The position numbers were made by a program, and so were the translations under genes. The notes below the pieces were generated by a model, which worked only from the letters and a program-made list of their open reading frames with translations, ran no database searches and was not told the origin of the DNA. Positions 36,809 to 46,239 of a stretch of DNA of 64,000 nucleotides are shown one piece after another. Position 1 is the first letter of the stretch. Every line of letters starts with the position of its first letter. This DNA is from Sphingomonadaceae bacterium (GTDB lineage Bacteria; Pseudomonadota; Alphaproteobacteria; Sphingomonadales; Sphingomonadaceae): assembly GCA_947463325.1 (NCBI GenBank), contig CANHQT010000005.1, forward strand, positions 1 through 64,000, read 5' to 3'.

Positions 36809-38191
36809 TCAGCCCGCGATCACCCCGTAGAGATCATGCTCGTCGGCGTCCTCGACGGTGACGCTGACGATCGCGCCTGGCGCCAGCCCCTCGGGCACGT
36901 CGCGCAAATAGACGTGGCCGTCTATCTCCGGCGCGTCGGCTTCGCTGCGGCCGGTGGCACCGATGCTGCCATCCTCGTCTGCCTCGCCGACCTCGTCGAT
37001 GATGACCGGAATGGTGCGCCCAACCTTGGCGGCAAGCTTGGCGGCGCTGATCGCTGCGGTCTTGGCCATCAGCCTTTGATAGCGCTCTTCCTTGACCTCT
37101 TCGGGCACCGGATTGTCGAGCGCATTGGCAGCCGCGCCCTCGACCGGTTCGAAGCGGAAGCCACCGACGCGGTCGAGCTGGGCTTCGTCCAGCCAGTCGA
37201 GCAGATAGTCGAAATCAGCGTCGGTCTCTCCGGGGAAGCCGACGACGAAGGATGAGCGGACGGCAATATCCGGGCAGATGCTGCGCCATTCGCGCAGCCG
37301 CTCGAGCACGCGCGCCTCGTTCGCCGGGCGGCGCATCCGTTTCAGGACCGACGGCGCGGCATGCTGGAACGGGATGTCGAGATAGGGAGTCAGCAGTCCC
37401 TCGGCCATCAGCGGGATCACCGCGTCAACATGCGGATAGGGATAGACATAATGGAGCCGCACCCAAGGCGCTGCACCCTCGGGGGTCCGCAACTGGCCGA
37501 GTTCGCGCGCCAGATCGGTCATGTGCGCGCGAACTTCGCGGCCCTGCCAGTTCCGCACCTCATGGCGGGTATCGACGCCATAGGCCGATGTGTCCTGGCT
37601 GATGACCAGCAGTTCGCGCGTGCCTGCCGCGACCAGCTTTTCCGCCTCGCGCAGCACCGCATCGATGCGGCGGCTGGCGAGCTTTCCGCGCAAGGCGGGG
37701 ATGATGCAGAACGAACAGCTGTGGTTGCAGCCCTCGGAAATCTTGAGATAGCTGTAATGCCGCGGGGTTAGTTTCAGCCCGCCCTCGTCCGGCTGGGGGA
37801 TGAGGTCGATATAGGGCCCCATCGAAGGGGGTGCGGCCTCATGCACCGCACTCACCACATCCTCATATTGGGCAGCGCCGGTGATCGCGAGCACTTCGGG
37901 GAAGCGCGCCCGGATGACTTCGGCTTCCTTGCCCATGCATCCGGTGACGATGACCCGGCCATTTTCGGCAATCGCCTCGCCGATCGCCTCGAGGCTCTCT
38001 TCCTTGGCGCTGTCGAGGAAGCCGCAGGTGTTGACCAACACGACGTCCGCACCGGCATAGTCGGGCGACATAGCATAGCCGTCGGCGCGCAGGCGCGTGA
38101 GGATGCGTTCGCTGTCGACCAGCGCCTTGGGGCAGCCGAGGCTGACCATGCCCACCTTGCGGGGGGCGGGGAGTGAGATGGTATCGGTCAT
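36809..38191 (-). CDS. rimO: Ribosomal protein S12 methylthiotransferase RimO
   Basis: RimO adds a methylthio group to Asp of ribosomal protein S12. The 460-residue protein has the N-terminal UPF0004 domain with three cysteines ([37 protein letters not shown]), the radical SAM motif [13 protein letters not shown] near residue 150, and a C-terminal TRAM domain. The SLGCPKxxVDSE signature separates it from MiaB. The ATG at 38191 is chosen where similarity begins. Confidence 0.95.
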   Translation of the reverse strand: MTDTISLPAPRKVGMVSLGCPKALVDSERILTRLRADGYAMSPDYAGADVVLVNTCGFLDSAKEESLEAIGEAIAENGRVIVTGCMGKEAEVIRARFPEVLAITGAAQYEDVVSAVHEAAPPSMGPYIDLIPQPDEGGLKLTPRHYSYLKISEGCNHSCSFCIIPALRGKLASRRIDAVLREAEKLVAAGTRELLVISQDTSAYGVDTRHEVRNWQGREVRAHMTDLARELGQLRTPEGAAPWVRLHYVYPYPHVDAVIPLMAEGLLTPYLDIPFQHAAPSVLKRMRRPANEARVLERLREWRSICPDIAVRSSFVVGFPGETDADFDYLLDWLDEAQLDRVGGFRFEPVEGAAANALDNPVPEEVKEERYQRLMAKTAAISAAKLAAKVGRTIPVIIDEVGEADEDGSIGATGRSEADAPEIDGHVYLRDVPEGLAPGAIVSVTVEDADEHDLYGVIAG

Positions 38192-38407
38192 GGGACGGGC
38201 GGGCGCATAGCGACATTCGCGCGCCGAGTCACGCCCCGGTCGGCAGATCCTATCCGCGCACGATTTCGACAATCCTGTCGCCTGCATGGATCGACCGGCT
38301 TTTCTCATCCCACAGGCCGTGCCGATGTCGGCGAATGCCTGTCCGCTCCCCCGCATGCCAACCGGCGGCGCTTGACAGAGCGGCGCGGGCTGGTTTGAAA
38401 GCAAGAT

Positions 38408-38680
38408 ATGACCAGCCTCTACGACCGCATCTTCCTCGCCCATCCGCGCAGCATCGATGAAAGCTATCTCGAACACGCGCGGACCGCGTTCGGCTTCGGC
38501 TGGCGCATGGCAACGGGCGGGCTCGCCTGCATGATCCATGCCGTGGTTCCGGCACTGTTCAAGGATACCGCGAGCCGCACCGTCGGCGGGCTGGAGCGGA
38601 CCATGCGCGAACGCGCCGCCAACCGTCGCCCTGCGCCGGGACATGCGATGGCCGACCATGAATTTGCCTGGGTGATTTAA
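38408..38680 (+). CDS. DUF6356 family protein
   Basis: The 90-residue protein begins [62 protein letters not shown] in type, the pattern of short sphingomonad proteins with one membrane-associated helix and the conserved HAVVP-LF-TAS segment. Function is unknown. A TTGACA box lies 17 bases before TTGAAA, which itself ends 7 bases before the ATG. It overlaps the convergent LytM gene by 4 bases. Confidence 0.78.
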   Translation: MTSLYDRIFLAHPRSIDESYLEHARTAFGFGWRMATGGLACMIHAVVPALFKDTASRTVGGLERTMRERAANRRPAPGHAMADHEFAWVI

Positions 38681-39897
38681 CGGGCGGGCAACTGCCGCAA
38701 CGGATCAACCGGTCGCCGGTTCTGGCGCAACTCAAAATGAAGCTGCGGTTCACGCACCTGCCCGCTTTCGCCGGCAGTGGCGATGATCGCCCCGCTTTCC
38801 ACGACATCACCATTGCGCACTGCCACCCGGTCAAGATGGCCATAGGCGCTGATCCAGCCGCCGCTATGCTCGATCAGGATAAGCCCGCCGAGCAGCGGCA
38901 CATCCGTCCCCGCATAAGCGATGCGCCCGCCTGCCGCTGCGCGCACGGGTGCACCCCGGCTCGCGGCGATTTTTATGCCGTCATTCACCCGACCCCCGCC
39001 AGCCGGGCCAAAACGTTGCAGCACCCGCCCGTCGAGCGGCCAGACAAAGCGGGTCGCTCCTGCCACCGTCGGCGCGGTTGCCGGCGGGGGTGTCGGCCGC
39101 GTCGCCGGTGCGGTTGCCGTTGTAGCCGGTGGGCGCGCAGGCGGCGGGGCCGGTGCGGTCACTGGTGGGGCTACCGCTGGGGCCGAACCGGTCATGATGT
39201 CGTCAATATCGAGCGTGAAGGCGGCGGCTGATTCCTCGGGTGTCATCGGCCTCACAGAGCCGGCCGGCAACCGCAGCCTTTGGCCGACACGCAGGATATA
39301 AGGCTCGACCAGACCATTTTCGGCGATCAGCGCCGACCATGCCACGCCATAGGCACGGGCAATGGCGATCCCGGTCTCGCCGGCGTTCACCTCATGATAC
39401 CGGCCACCGGGAATGGCGAGGCGTTGGCCCGGGCGCAGCACAAAAGGTGCGCTCAGGCTGTTCGCTGCGGCAATGGACTCCGATCCCGCGCCGGTCCGAT
39501 TTCCGATGCCGCGCAGCGTATCGCCCGGCTGCACGATATAGTCGCGGGCTTCCACCTGCCGTGCATTGCGGCGGACGGTGGGGAGCGGCATTGCCGCTGG
39601 CAGCGGCCGCAACTCTATGCCGGCCAGCAGATTATCGGGCGCGTTTTCAGCCACAGTCCGCGAAGGCGCAGGCGCAGGCGCTGGCGCTGGCGCGGGTGTG
39701 CGTCTGGGCGACGCCGCGGGCGAAGGCGCAGCCGCAGGCGATGGCACGGATGAGCGCACGGGTGCTGCCGAAGGTGGCGGCGGAGCCGGCTGGGTAAGCG
39801 TGCGACCGAACAGGTCCGTTCCCGGCGGGCGCGGGCTGACGCACCCCGCCAACGCGACAGCCAGCACCAAGGTCACAGCTGCGTTCCTAGTCCCCAT
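38677..39897 (-). CDS. NlpD-like lipoprotein: LysM repeats plus degenerate LytM (M23) domain
   Basis: The 406-residue protein has a lipobox LAGC, a long Pro/Ala linker, two LysM modules ([17 protein letters not shown] and [17 protein letters not shown]) and a C-terminal M23 domain. The first zinc site (H-x-x-x-D) is replaced by VNDGIK, while YGHL and LHFEL remain. Loss of the ligands suggests that it does not cut peptidoglycan but activates amidases, as E. coli NlpD does. It is the third gene after serS and surE. Confidence 0.88.
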   Translation of the reverse strand: MGTRNAAVTLVLAVALAGCVSPRPPGTDLFGRTLTQPAPPPPSAAPVRSSVPSPAAAPSPAASPRRTPAPAPAPAPAPSRTVAENAPDNLLAGIELRPLPAAMPLPTVRRNARQVEARDYIVQPGDTLRGIGNRTGAGSESIAAANSLSAPFVLRPGQRLAIPGGRYHEVNAGETGIAIARAYGVAWSALIAENGLVEPYILRVGQRLRLPAGSVRPMTPEESAAAFTLDIDDIMTGSAPAVAPPVTAPAPPPARPPATTATAPATRPTPPPATAPTVAGATRFVWPLDGRVLQRFGPAGGGRVNDGIKIAASRGAPVRAAAGGRIAYAGTDVPLLGGLILIEHSGGWISAYGHLDRVAVRNGDVVESGAIIATAGESGQVREPQLHFELRQNRRPVDPLRQLPAR

Positions 39898-39961
39898 GCA
39901 CTGCTTACTGCCCCAAATGAGGGGATGGCGCCAGAGGGCGCTGCGCCGATTTGGAACGGGG

Positions 39962-40738
39962 TCAATCCGGAATGAGATGTTTCAGCCGGTCGGCGATCCG
40001 GCCCAGCGAGTGCGGGTGGGTCAGGTCAACCTGCAGCGGGGTGACGCTGATGTAGCCATCACCGATGGCTTCCAGATCCGTGTCATGCCCCGGTGTTTGC
40101 TCGATGCCGTGCAGGCCAAACCAATAATAGGGGTAACCGCGCGGATCAGTCCCCTTGACGATGCTGCCCCGGCCATAATCGTGAAAGCCTTGCCGCACGA
40201 CGCGCACACCCTTGACCGCCTCGGCGGCCAGCGCGGGGAAGTTGATGTTGATCAGCGTGCGTTCGGCAAACTCCATGTCGATCAGCGGCGCGATCACCTT
40301 CGCGCCCCATGCTTCGGCGGCGGCAAAGGGCACTGTGTCGCCCATGCCTTCGCGGGCATAAACCTGGCTCAGCGCGATCGAGCGCACCCCGGCGAGCGTC
40401 CCTTCGATCGCGGCGGAGACTGTGCCCGAATAGGTCACATCATCGCCCAGATTGGCGCCGCGATTGACGCCGGAAAGGATGAGATCGGGCGGCCCGTCCA
40501 TCAGCACGCCCAGCGCCATCATCACCGCATCGGTTGGTGTCCCGCTTACGGAAAAGCGCTTGGCCCCATGCTCGCGCACGCGCACCGGGCGGGACAGCGT
40601 CAGCGAATGGCCAGCGCCTGATTGTTCCTCGGCCGGCGCGCATACCCACACATCGTCAGACAGCTGGGCCGCAATCGCTTCGAGCACGGCAAGGCCGGGC
40701 GCGTGGTAACCATCATCATTGGAAAGCAGGATACGCAT
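39962..40738 (-). CDS. surE: 5'/3'-nucleotidase SurE
   Basis: The 258-residue protein removes phosphate from nucleoside 5'- and 3'-monophosphates. LLSNDDGYHAPGL at the N-terminus supplies the two metal Asp residues and ILSGVNRGANLGDDVTYSGT near residue 90 supplies the Asn and Ser. AAGGACC precedes the ATG. It lies between serS and the NlpD-like gene; no pcm gene is present between them. Confidence 0.95.
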   Translation of the reverse strand: MRILLSNDDGYHAPGLAVLEAIAAQLSDDVWVCAPAEEQSGAGHSLTLSRPVRVREHGAKRFSVSGTPTDAVMMALGVLMDGPPDLILSGVNRGANLGDDVTYSGTVSAAIEGTLAGVRSIALSQVYAREGMGDTVPFAAAEAWGAKVIAPLIDMEFAERTLININFPALAAEAVKGVRVVRQGFHDYGRGSIVKGTDPRGYPYYWFGLHGIEQTPGHDTDLEAIGDGYISVTPLQVDLTHPHSLGRIADRLKHLIPD

Positions 40739-40747
40739 TCTTGGTCC

Positions 40748-42022
40748 TTAGCTCGGAACCAGCCGGTCGATACCGCCCATATATGGCACCAGTGCTGCAG
40801 GCAGGATGACGCTGCCATCTTCCTGCTGCCCATTCTCCAGCACCGCGACCAGCGTCCGCCCGACTGCAAGGCCGGATCCGTTGAGCGTGTGGACGAAGCG
40901 GGTGCCCTTCTCGCCTTCGGGGCGGTAGCGCGCGTCCATGCGCCGCGCTTGGAAATCGCCGCAGTTGGAGCAGGAACTTATCTCACGATAGGCCCCCTGG
41001 CCGGGCAGCCATACTTCGAGGTCATAGGTCTTGCGCGCGGCAAAGCCCATGTCCCCGGCACACAGCAGCATGCGCCGATACGGGAGTTTGAGCGCCTCCA
41101 GCACAGCTTCGGCGGCCAGCGTTTTGCGCTCCAGCTCGGCGTCGCTTTCTTCCGGAGCGACAATCGAGACCAGCTCGACCTTCCAGAACTGGTGCTGGCG
41201 GATGTAGCCGCGCGTGTCGCGCCCCGCCGCCCCGGCTTCGGAGCGGAAACAGGGGGTGAGCGCGGTCATGCGGATCGGCAGCTCGCTTGGCCCGAGGATC
41301 GTTTCGCGCACCGCATTGGTCAGGCTCATTTCGGAGGTGGAGATAAGCCAGCGGCCATCTGTGGTCTGGAACAGATCGTCCTTGAATTTCGGCAGCTGAG
41401 TGGTGCCATAGGCCGCGTCGTCGCGGACCAGCAGCGGGGTCGCGCATTCGGTGTAGCCGGCCGCCACCTGCATATCGACCATCAGTTGGCCGAGCGCGCG
41501 TTCCAGCCGCGCTATCTGGCCTCGCAGGAAAGCAAAGCGCGCGCCGGACATTCTCGCCGCCGTCTCGAAATCGAGGCCCAGCGCCGGCGCGAAATCGGCA
41601 TGTTCCTTCGGCGCAAAGGCAAAGTCGCGCGGGCTTCCCCAGCGCTTCACCTCGACATTGCCTGCCTCATCCTCACCCTCCGGCACATCAGCCGCGGGGA
41701 TGTTGGGGAGGGCGGATAGGATGTCGCGGATCGCTGATCCGCTCGCATCGGCCTCATGCTCCAGTTCAGGCAGCCGCTGTTTCAGTTCGCTGACTTCGGC
41801 CATCAGCGCTGCTGCCGCCGCCTCGTCGCGCGCCGCCTTGGCCGCGCCGATCGCCTTGGATGCTTCGTTGCGCCGTGCCTGCGCGGTTTGCGCCTCGGTC
41901 ATCAGCGCACGATGCCGGGTATCGAGGTCGAGGATGGCTGCGGCCTGCGGTTCCAGCCCACGGCGGGCAAGGCCGGCGTCGAAAGCGGCAGGGTCGTCGC
42001 GGATCAGGCGGATATCATGCAT
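40748..42022 (-). CDS. serS: Seryl-tRNA synthetase
   Basis: The 424-residue class II enzyme charges tRNA-Ser. It has the N-terminal coiled-coil arm (~30-100, [24 protein letters not shown]), motif 2 ([24 protein letters not shown]) and motif 3 ([16 protein letters not shown]). The ATG at 42022 is chosen over a longer frame since [18 protein letters not shown] is the family start. Confidence 0.96.
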   Translation of the reverse strand: MHDIRLIRDDPAAFDAGLARRGLEPQAAAILDLDTRHRALMTEAQTAQARRNEASKAIGAAKAARDEAAAAALMAEVSELKQRLPELEHEADASGSAIRDILSALPNIPAADVPEGEDEAGNVEVKRWGSPRDFAFAPKEHADFAPALGLDFETAARMSGARFAFLRGQIARLERALGQLMVDMQVAAGYTECATPLLVRDDAAYGTTQLPKFKDDLFQTTDGRWLISTSEMSLTNAVRETILGPSELPIRMTALTPCFRSEAGAAGRDTRGYIRQHQFWKVELVSIVAPEESDAELERKTLAAEAVLEALKLPYRRMLLCAGDMGFAARKTYDLEVWLPGQGAYREISSCSNCGDFQARRMDARYRPEGEKGTRFVHTLNGSGLAVGRTLVAVLENGQQEDGSVILPAALVPYMGGIDRLVPS

Positions 42023-42086
42023 GGCGGCGGCGCTATCCCTGCCCTCGGGTATGCGCAAGCCCTTATGGCTGCACGGCCCGACACAG

Positions 42087-42118
42087 AAAAAGGGCGGCCA
42101 TCCCCCGATGGCCGCCCT
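42087..42118 (-). terminator. Intrinsic terminator of the Ser/Gly-rich protein gene
   Basis: On the minus strand AGGGCGGCCATC-N4-GATGGCCGCCCT is a perfect 12-bp GC-rich stem followed by TTTTT (one T in the stem). It lies 36 bases after the stop codon and before serS, so it separates the two transcripts. Confidence 0.85.
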
Positions 42119-42153
42119 CGTCCGTGCCAGTGGAGTGGCCGGAGATAGGCTTG

Positions 42154-43548
42154 TCAGGCGGCGTCGCGCTCCTGCGATCCATCCTTGCCCTTGGCGAACT
42201 TGCGCCGGGCGACCAGCGCGGCCGCCGCTGCACCGAACAGCAGCATCATCGGCGGGGCCGGCACATCGTGCGGGCCACCCGAAGAACCGCCGCTCGAAGA
42301 GGAGGACGAGCTGCTCGAAGAAGAGGAGCTGCTGCTCGACGACGAGGAGGAAGACGAGCTGGCACCCGAAGAGGTGCTGGTCGAACCGAAGCTCGATGAC
42401 CCGCCCGACGATGAGGACGAAGACGAAGACGAGCTGGAGCTGCTTGACGACGACGAGGATGAGCTACCGCCCGAGGATGAGCTACCGCCCGAGGAGGAGC
42501 TGCCACCCGAAGATGAGCTGCCGCCCGACGATGAGCCGCCGCCCGACGATGAGCCGCCGCCCGAGGAGGTGCTGGTCGAACCAAAGCTCGATGAACCGCC
42601 ATAGCTGGATGAGCCACCCGAACCACCGCTCGAACCGCCGCTCGATGAGGAGCTTGACGACGAGGAGCTGGAAGAACTGCTGCTGCTCGACGACGAGGAA
42701 GAGGAAGAGCTGCTGACTCCCGATGAGGTCGAAACGCCGCCGGTTGAGGTGCTCACGCCGGATGATGTGCTGACGCCGCCTGTCGATGTGGACACACCCG
42801 AGGAGGTGGAAACGCCGCCGGTTGAGGTGCTGACCCCACCCGTGGATGTCGAGACACCTCCAGTCGAGCTGCTCACACCCCCGGTGGATGTCGAGACACC
42901 CCCGGTCGAACTGGTCGAGCTGATCCCGCCGGTGGAGGTGGATACCCCGCCTGAGGTGCTCGATGAGGTCGAGCTCACGCCGCCTGAGGTCGAGCTCACG
43001 CCCCCGGTCGAGGTCGAGCTGCCGCCGGACGTCGAGCTGACGCCGCCGGTCGAGGTTGAGCTGCCGCCTGAACCGCCGCTCGATGTCGAGGTCGATCCGG
43101 TCGAGGTCGAAGAGATGATGATGCTGCCGCTCGAACCGCCGCCACCGCCGCCGCCAAAGAAGCCGCCGAAAAATCCGCCGCCGAACCCGCCACCGAAACC
43201 GCCGCCGCCGATGATGATCGGTGCGCCACCGCTTCCACCAGCCCATTCGCCCTGCGGGCCGGGACGATAGAAGGCTGCCGGCTGGGTGATCACGGTCGGC
43301 TGGCCGGGGATGATCGTGCGGCGTGTCACCACCCGCCGAACGCGCTGGACGCTGCGGGCGCGGGTCGCGGCAACACGGCGCGGCTGGACTGTGCGCTGGA
43401 CGACGCGAGCGCGCATCTTGGGTGCGGTGCGCACCTGCTGCACTTCTGCGCGGGCCGGAGCCTGCGAGATCTGTACGGCACCGCCGCCGATTAGCGCGCC
43501 GCCGCAAGTGCAAGCGCAGAGTTTTGCCAGGGCCATCCGAACGGACAT
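42154..43548 (-). CDS. Ser/Gly-rich surface-type protein with sorting-signal-like C-terminus
   Basis: The 464-residue protein has an N-terminal signal-like segment, an Arg-rich stretch (~35-80, [20 protein letters not shown]), a Gly-rich stretch (~115-140) and then ~290 residues of Ser/Gly/Thr repeats such as [15 protein letters not shown] and long Ser runs. The C-terminus is [11 protein letters not shown] plus a hydrophobic helix and ARRKF, i.e. the three-part layout of PEP-CTERM sorting signals, though with a 13-residue tail. It may be an exported, glycosylated or cell-surface protein. No exosortase gene is in the window. It stands alone with its own terminator. Confidence 0.8.
   Translation of the reverse strand: MSVRMALAKLCACTCGGALIGGGAVQISQAPARAEVQQVRTAPKMRARVVQRTVQPRRVAATRARSVQRVRRVVTRRTIIPGQPTVITQPAAFYRPGPQGEWAGGSGGAPIIIGGGGFGGGFGGGFFGGFFGGGGGGGSSGSIIISSTSTGSTSTSSGGSGGSSTSTGGVSSTSGGSSTSTGGVSSTSGGVSSTSSSTSGGVSTSTGGISSTSSTGGVSTSTGGVSSSTGGVSTSTGGVSTSTGGVSTSSGVSTSTGGVSTSSGVSTSTGGVSTSSGVSSSSSSSSSSSSSSSSSSSSSSSSSGGSSGGSGGSSSYGGSSSFGSTSTSSGGGSSSGGGSSSGGSSSSGGSSSSGGSSSSGGSSSSSSSSSSSSSSSSSSSSGGSSSFGSTSTSSGASSSSSSSSSSSSSSSSSSSSSSSGGSSGGPHDVPAPPMMLLFGAAAAALVARRKFAKGKDGSQERDAA
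42274..43206 (-). repeat. Low-complexity Gly/Ser/Thr coding repeats
   Basis: Short in-frame repeats coding G, S and T fill most of the gene: Gly-rich first, then STGGV units of about 6-8 residues, then (S)n-GG. The serine codons are varied (TCG, AGC, TCC), so this is protein-level rather than simple DNA slippage repeat. Confidence 0.8.
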
Positions 43549-43875
43549 GATTGCTTTCCTGTCTTCCCCCGGGCTCAGCCCAGAATGCTACATGACGGTC
43601 GTCAATAGGTAGACAACCGGCCGATTTCGGCTTTGTGTCCCTATGCTCGACATGGATGCAATCGCTTTAACCATGCGCGGCTTATCAAATTGTGTCGTTC
43701 CGTCCCAATCTGGCGCGCGCGGTGCCTGACTGTGCCAATTCAAGACGGATTCGGCCTGTCGTCGGCCGGTTTCATGGAAGCGTGCTGGCGCTTGCGAGCA
43801 TCTTTGCCTCTGCTATAGGCGCGCAACCCGAGGGCAGCATTCTGTCCCGGTGCCAGTTTCGGGAGCGAGTCTTTC
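43549..43875. other. 327-base divergent intergenic region
   Basis: This gap separates the Ser/Gly-rich gene (minus) from dksA (plus). It holds the dksA promoter near its right end. The left part has GTTGTCTACCTATTGACGAC, possible promoter material for the Ser/Gly-rich gene. No RNA gene or conserved small protein is evident. Confidence 0.6.
43792..43819 (+). promoter_or_regulatory. Predicted dksA promoter
   Basis: TTGCGA and TATAGG with a 16-base spacer, the latter in GCTATAGGCGC, a very common alphaproteobacterial -10 context. It leaves a ~50-base leader with GGGAGCGAG before the ATG. Confidence 0.5.
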
Positions 43876-44358
43876 ATGTCGTCCTCCAACTCCGCCGGCT
43901 CTGACCCGCATGTTGATCGCGGGGTGCTTGACGGTCCATCACCTCATGCTGTGAGCGGCGACGGCTATGTTCCGAGCGATGCCGAAGAGTTCATGAACCC
44001 GCGCCAGCAGGCCTTCTTTCGCAAATTGTTGCTGGACTGGAAAAAGGGCATCGTTGCGGAATCGGAGACAACGCTCGCCAGTTTGCAGGATGGCCCGCTG
44101 CGCGAACCCGACCTTACCGACCGTGCATCGAGCGAAACCGACTGGGCGATCGAACTGCGTACCCGTGACCGTCAGCGCAAGCTGATCGCCAAAATCGATG
44201 CCGCCCTGCGCCGCATTGATGAGGGCGAGTATGGCTATTGCGAGGTAACCGGTGAGCCGATTTCGCTCGGACGCCTGATCGCTCGCCCGATCGCGACGAT
44301 GACGCTTGAGGCCCAGGAACGCCACGAGCGCAACGAGCGCATTTCCCGCGACGATTGA
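43876..44358 (+). CDS. dksA: DksA family RNA polymerase-binding regulator (one-cysteine type)
   Basis: The 160-residue protein has the DksA coiled coil with the acidic tip (TDRASSETDWAIELRTRDRQRKLI) and the globular end YGYCEVTGEPISLGRLIARPIATMTLEAQERHER. Of the four zinc cysteines only the first remains (C, T, T, A), as is normal for alphaproteobacterial DksA. DksA acts with ppGpp to retune transcription in starvation. Confidence 0.92.
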   Translation: MSSSNSAGSDPHVDRGVLDGPSPHAVSGDGYVPSDAEEFMNPRQQAFFRKLLLDWKKGIVAESETTLASLQDGPLREPDLTDRASSETDWAIELRTRDRQRKLIAKIDAALRRIDEGEYGYCEVTGEPISLGRLIARPIATMTLEAQERHERNERISRDD

Positions 44359-44397
44359 GTTCCGTTTTAATAAAGCCGCAAGTCTCGCCGTCTAAAC

Positions 44398-44419
44398 CGT
44401 TACGCCAAATGGCGTGACG
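44398..44419. promoter_or_regulatory. 22-bp inverted repeat before the PilZ gene
   Basis: CGTTACGCCA-AA-TGGCGTGACG has 10-base half sites with one mismatch. It ends 17 bases before the ATG of the PilZ gene. The 2-base centre fits a protein operator better than an RNA hairpin. Confidence 0.4.
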
Positions 44420-44436
44420 ATGGAGAGTCTGGGCGG

Positions 44437-44838
44437 ATGACGGATTGGGCACAATGGAGTGCAGACACTGACTCGGTGGCGCTGCGCGGCGCCAAGCGCG
44501 ATAACCTGTTCCTCAAGGGCACAGTGACTTGCCAGCGCACCGGGCATGCCTTTGATGTGATTGTTCGCAACCTTTCAGCCGGTGGCCTGCTGGCGGACAG
44601 TGACCAGCTGCCCCAGGTCGGAGATGTGCTTCTGATCGCGCTGCGCAATGTCGGCAATGTACCGGGCCGCGTCGTTTGGGTGCGCGAAGGCCGTTTCGGC
44701 ATGGCGTTCGACATGACGATCGATCCGGTAGCCGCACGGCAGCCAGTGGCCGTCAAGACACAGCGAAAGCCGGCTGCCCCGCCACCACCGCCCCGCGGCG
44801 GCACCTATGCCTTGAGATTGCCGCGCAAGCTGCGCTGA
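44437..44838 (+). CDS. PilZ domain protein (c-di-GMP binding)
   Basis: The 133-residue protein is a single PilZ domain. RGAKR (R-x-x-x-R) and NLSAGG (N/D-x-S-x-x-G) are the cyclic di-GMP contacts and both are intact. VGDVLLIALRNVGNVPGRVVWVREGRFGMAF is the rest of the barrel. A Pro-rich tail ends in basic residues. It is likely a c-di-GMP receptor controlling surface behaviour; no partner lies nearby. Confidence 0.9.
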   Translation: MTDWAQWSADTDSVALRGAKRDNLFLKGTVTCQRTGHAFDVIVRNLSAGGLLADSDQLPQVGDVLLIALRNVGNVPGRVVWVREGRFGMAFDMTIDPVAARQPVAVKTQRKPAAPPPPPRGGTYALRLPRKLR

Positions 44839-44862
44839 GGCTGGCGCTGGCAGGCGGAGGGA

Positions 44863-45036
44863 TCAGGCTGCGGCCAGACTGTCCTTGATCCTGAGCTTGG
44901 TTTTCTTCAGTTGCGCGATGATCGCGTTATCGGGATGGGGACGGGCGTTTTCCTGAGCAATCCGAGCTTCGATTTCGGCGTGTCGCGCCGCCAGTGCGAT
45001 CTCGTGGGCGGTGCGGGCGGTTGCCTGATTGCTCAT
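44863..45036 (-). CDS. YdcH family (DUF465) small protein
   Basis: A 57-residue charged helical protein: RHAEIEARIAQENARPHPDNAIIAQLKKTKLRIKDSL is the DUF465 helical hairpin. AAGGAG sits 9 bases before the ATG at 45036, which fixes the start; the longer open frame is a shadow. The role of YdcH proteins is unknown. A second family member is encoded divergently at 45245. Confidence 0.87.
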   Translation of the reverse strand: MSNQATARTAHEIALAARHAEIEARIAQENARPHPDNAIIAQLKKTKLRIKDSLAAA

Positions 45037-45209
45037 CGACACATCTCCTTTGCAGTCCCGACCATAGCCTGCGCCGACTCGGACGACAGGCAGCGGTCGC
45101 ATCGAGTGAACCATTGAATCGCGACCCTGTCGCCTGTTTTGATGGTCAATGGGACGTAAGCTATTTCTGCTGCGACAAGCTGCATTGCGCGCCTGTCGAC
45201 CGCTGCCTC

Positions 45210-45237
45210 TTGCGTCATTCCGGCCGGTGATTAGCAT
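45210..45237 (+). promoter_or_regulatory. Predicted promoter, leaderless type, for the second DUF465 gene
   Basis: TTGCGT and TAGCAT are separated by 16 bases and the -10 box ends 7 bases before the ATG at 45245. No Shine-Dalgarno is seen. Confidence 0.4.
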
Positions 45238-45244
45238 CGCCATC

Positions 45245-45442
45245 ATGACCCGCGACGAACTCCTCCGCCGCCTCGAAATCTTGCGCGTGGAACATCGCGA
45301 TCTCGACAGCGCCATCCATGCACTGGCCGACACTGCTGTGCCCGACCAGTTGGCGATGGCCCGTCTCAAAAAGCGCAAGTTGAAGCTCAAGGACGAGATT
45401 GCCTGGATCGAGGACCAGCTGGTCCCCGACATTATTGCCTAA
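45245..45442 (+). CDS. YdcH family (DUF465) small protein
   Basis: A 65-residue helical protein: LEILRVEHRDLDSAIHALADTAVPDQLAMARLKKRKLKLKDEIAWIEDQL gives the DUF465 pattern (LKKRKLKLKDEI). The start MTRDELLRR is preferred to a longer in-frame ATG because it is where family similarity begins and where the promoter boxes lie. It may be co-transcribed with rcdA downstream. Confidence 0.87.
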   Translation: MTRDELLRRLEILRVEHRDLDSAIHALADTAVPDQLAMARLKKRKLKLKDEIAWIEDQLVPDIIA

Positions 45443-45573
45443 CCATCCGCACCATATCGAGACATTGCCGCTTCGAACGCGGTGGGAAACGCGCCCCAGC
45501 CGTGCCAATCCGCGATGAGCGTCGGGCAGCTGTTCGTGCAGCCTGATGCCAGTCGCGGTCTGGGAGCGGGCGT

Positions 45574-46119
45574 GTGGGATCAAGGGCAGATATTGCAGCG
45601 CGACTGATCAGCCCGCGACTGATTGATTCGCTTTATGCCGAAGCCCTGCTGCTCGCAGACGAAGCCCGCGACTGGTTTGATCGGGCTCGCCATGGCGATG
45701 CACGGGCCGATGACGATGCAACCGTGCCGTCGGGCCAGCATGGTGAGGATGTCCTCGCCACCTGGTCCGGTCGCTTTGACCCCGCACTCAGGATCGCTTT
45801 GTCATGCGAATCGCTGCGGCTGACCACGCGACTGATGCACATCATTGCATGGCTGCTGCTGCAGCGTGCCGCACATGCCCGGGAAATAGCGGTCGATGTC
45901 GCATTGGCAGATCGCAATCGGCTCGGTGCTTCACCCGCATATGATGCCGAACTGTGCGCCTGTTTTCCTGATGGCGCACAGAAATTGGTGCACGCCAGCC
46001 TCCATCTTTACGAACGGGTGCGCAGCGCCGAGCTGCACTGGCGTGGCGAAGCCGCGATGGGGGCCGCCCCCCCTGCCGTGCACGCGATGCTGGCGGATTT
46101 GGAAACGCGGATCTGCTGA
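45574..46119 (+). CDS. rcdA: Regulator of CtrA degradation RcdA (DUF1465)
   Basis: The 181-residue helical protein has ESLRLTTRLMHIIAWLLLQRA, the most conserved helix of DUF1465/RcdA, plus SLYAEALLLADEARDWFD and LHLYERVRSAELHW. In Caulobacter, RcdA helps deliver the cell-cycle regulator CtrA to ClpXP. GTG is the start. The presence of the gene suggests a CtrA-type cell cycle. Confidence 0.88.
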   Translation: MGSRADIAARLISPRLIDSLYAEALLLADEARDWFDRARHGDARADDDATVPSGQHGEDVLATWSGRFDPALRIALSCESLRLTTRLMHIIAWLLLQRAAHAREIAVDVALADRNRLGASPAYDAELCACFPDGAQKLVHASLHLYERVRSAELHWRGEAAMGAAPPAVHAMLADLETRIC

Positions 46120-46239
46120 CTTTCCGGCAGGGACCTGCGCCTCTATGCCGAGTGGATGCTTGCGCGCCGCGACTTTTTCCTGAAACAGGCGTTGCATAGG
46201 CCAAGGGTCGCGTCGGCGACAATCAACAAAGCGGACGGC

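Noticed and set aside
42274-43206. CRISPR-like or tandem repeat array
   Set aside because: The repeats are in frame, of variable short length and without unique spacers; they code Ser/Gly/Thr.
42185-43270. Long plus-strand frames rich in Pro/Glu/Asp/Val opposite the Ser/Gly-rich gene
   Set aside because: They are the antisense of Ser/Gly/Thr repeats and have no start signals or family features; the minus-strand gene has signal, terminator and sorting-like tail.
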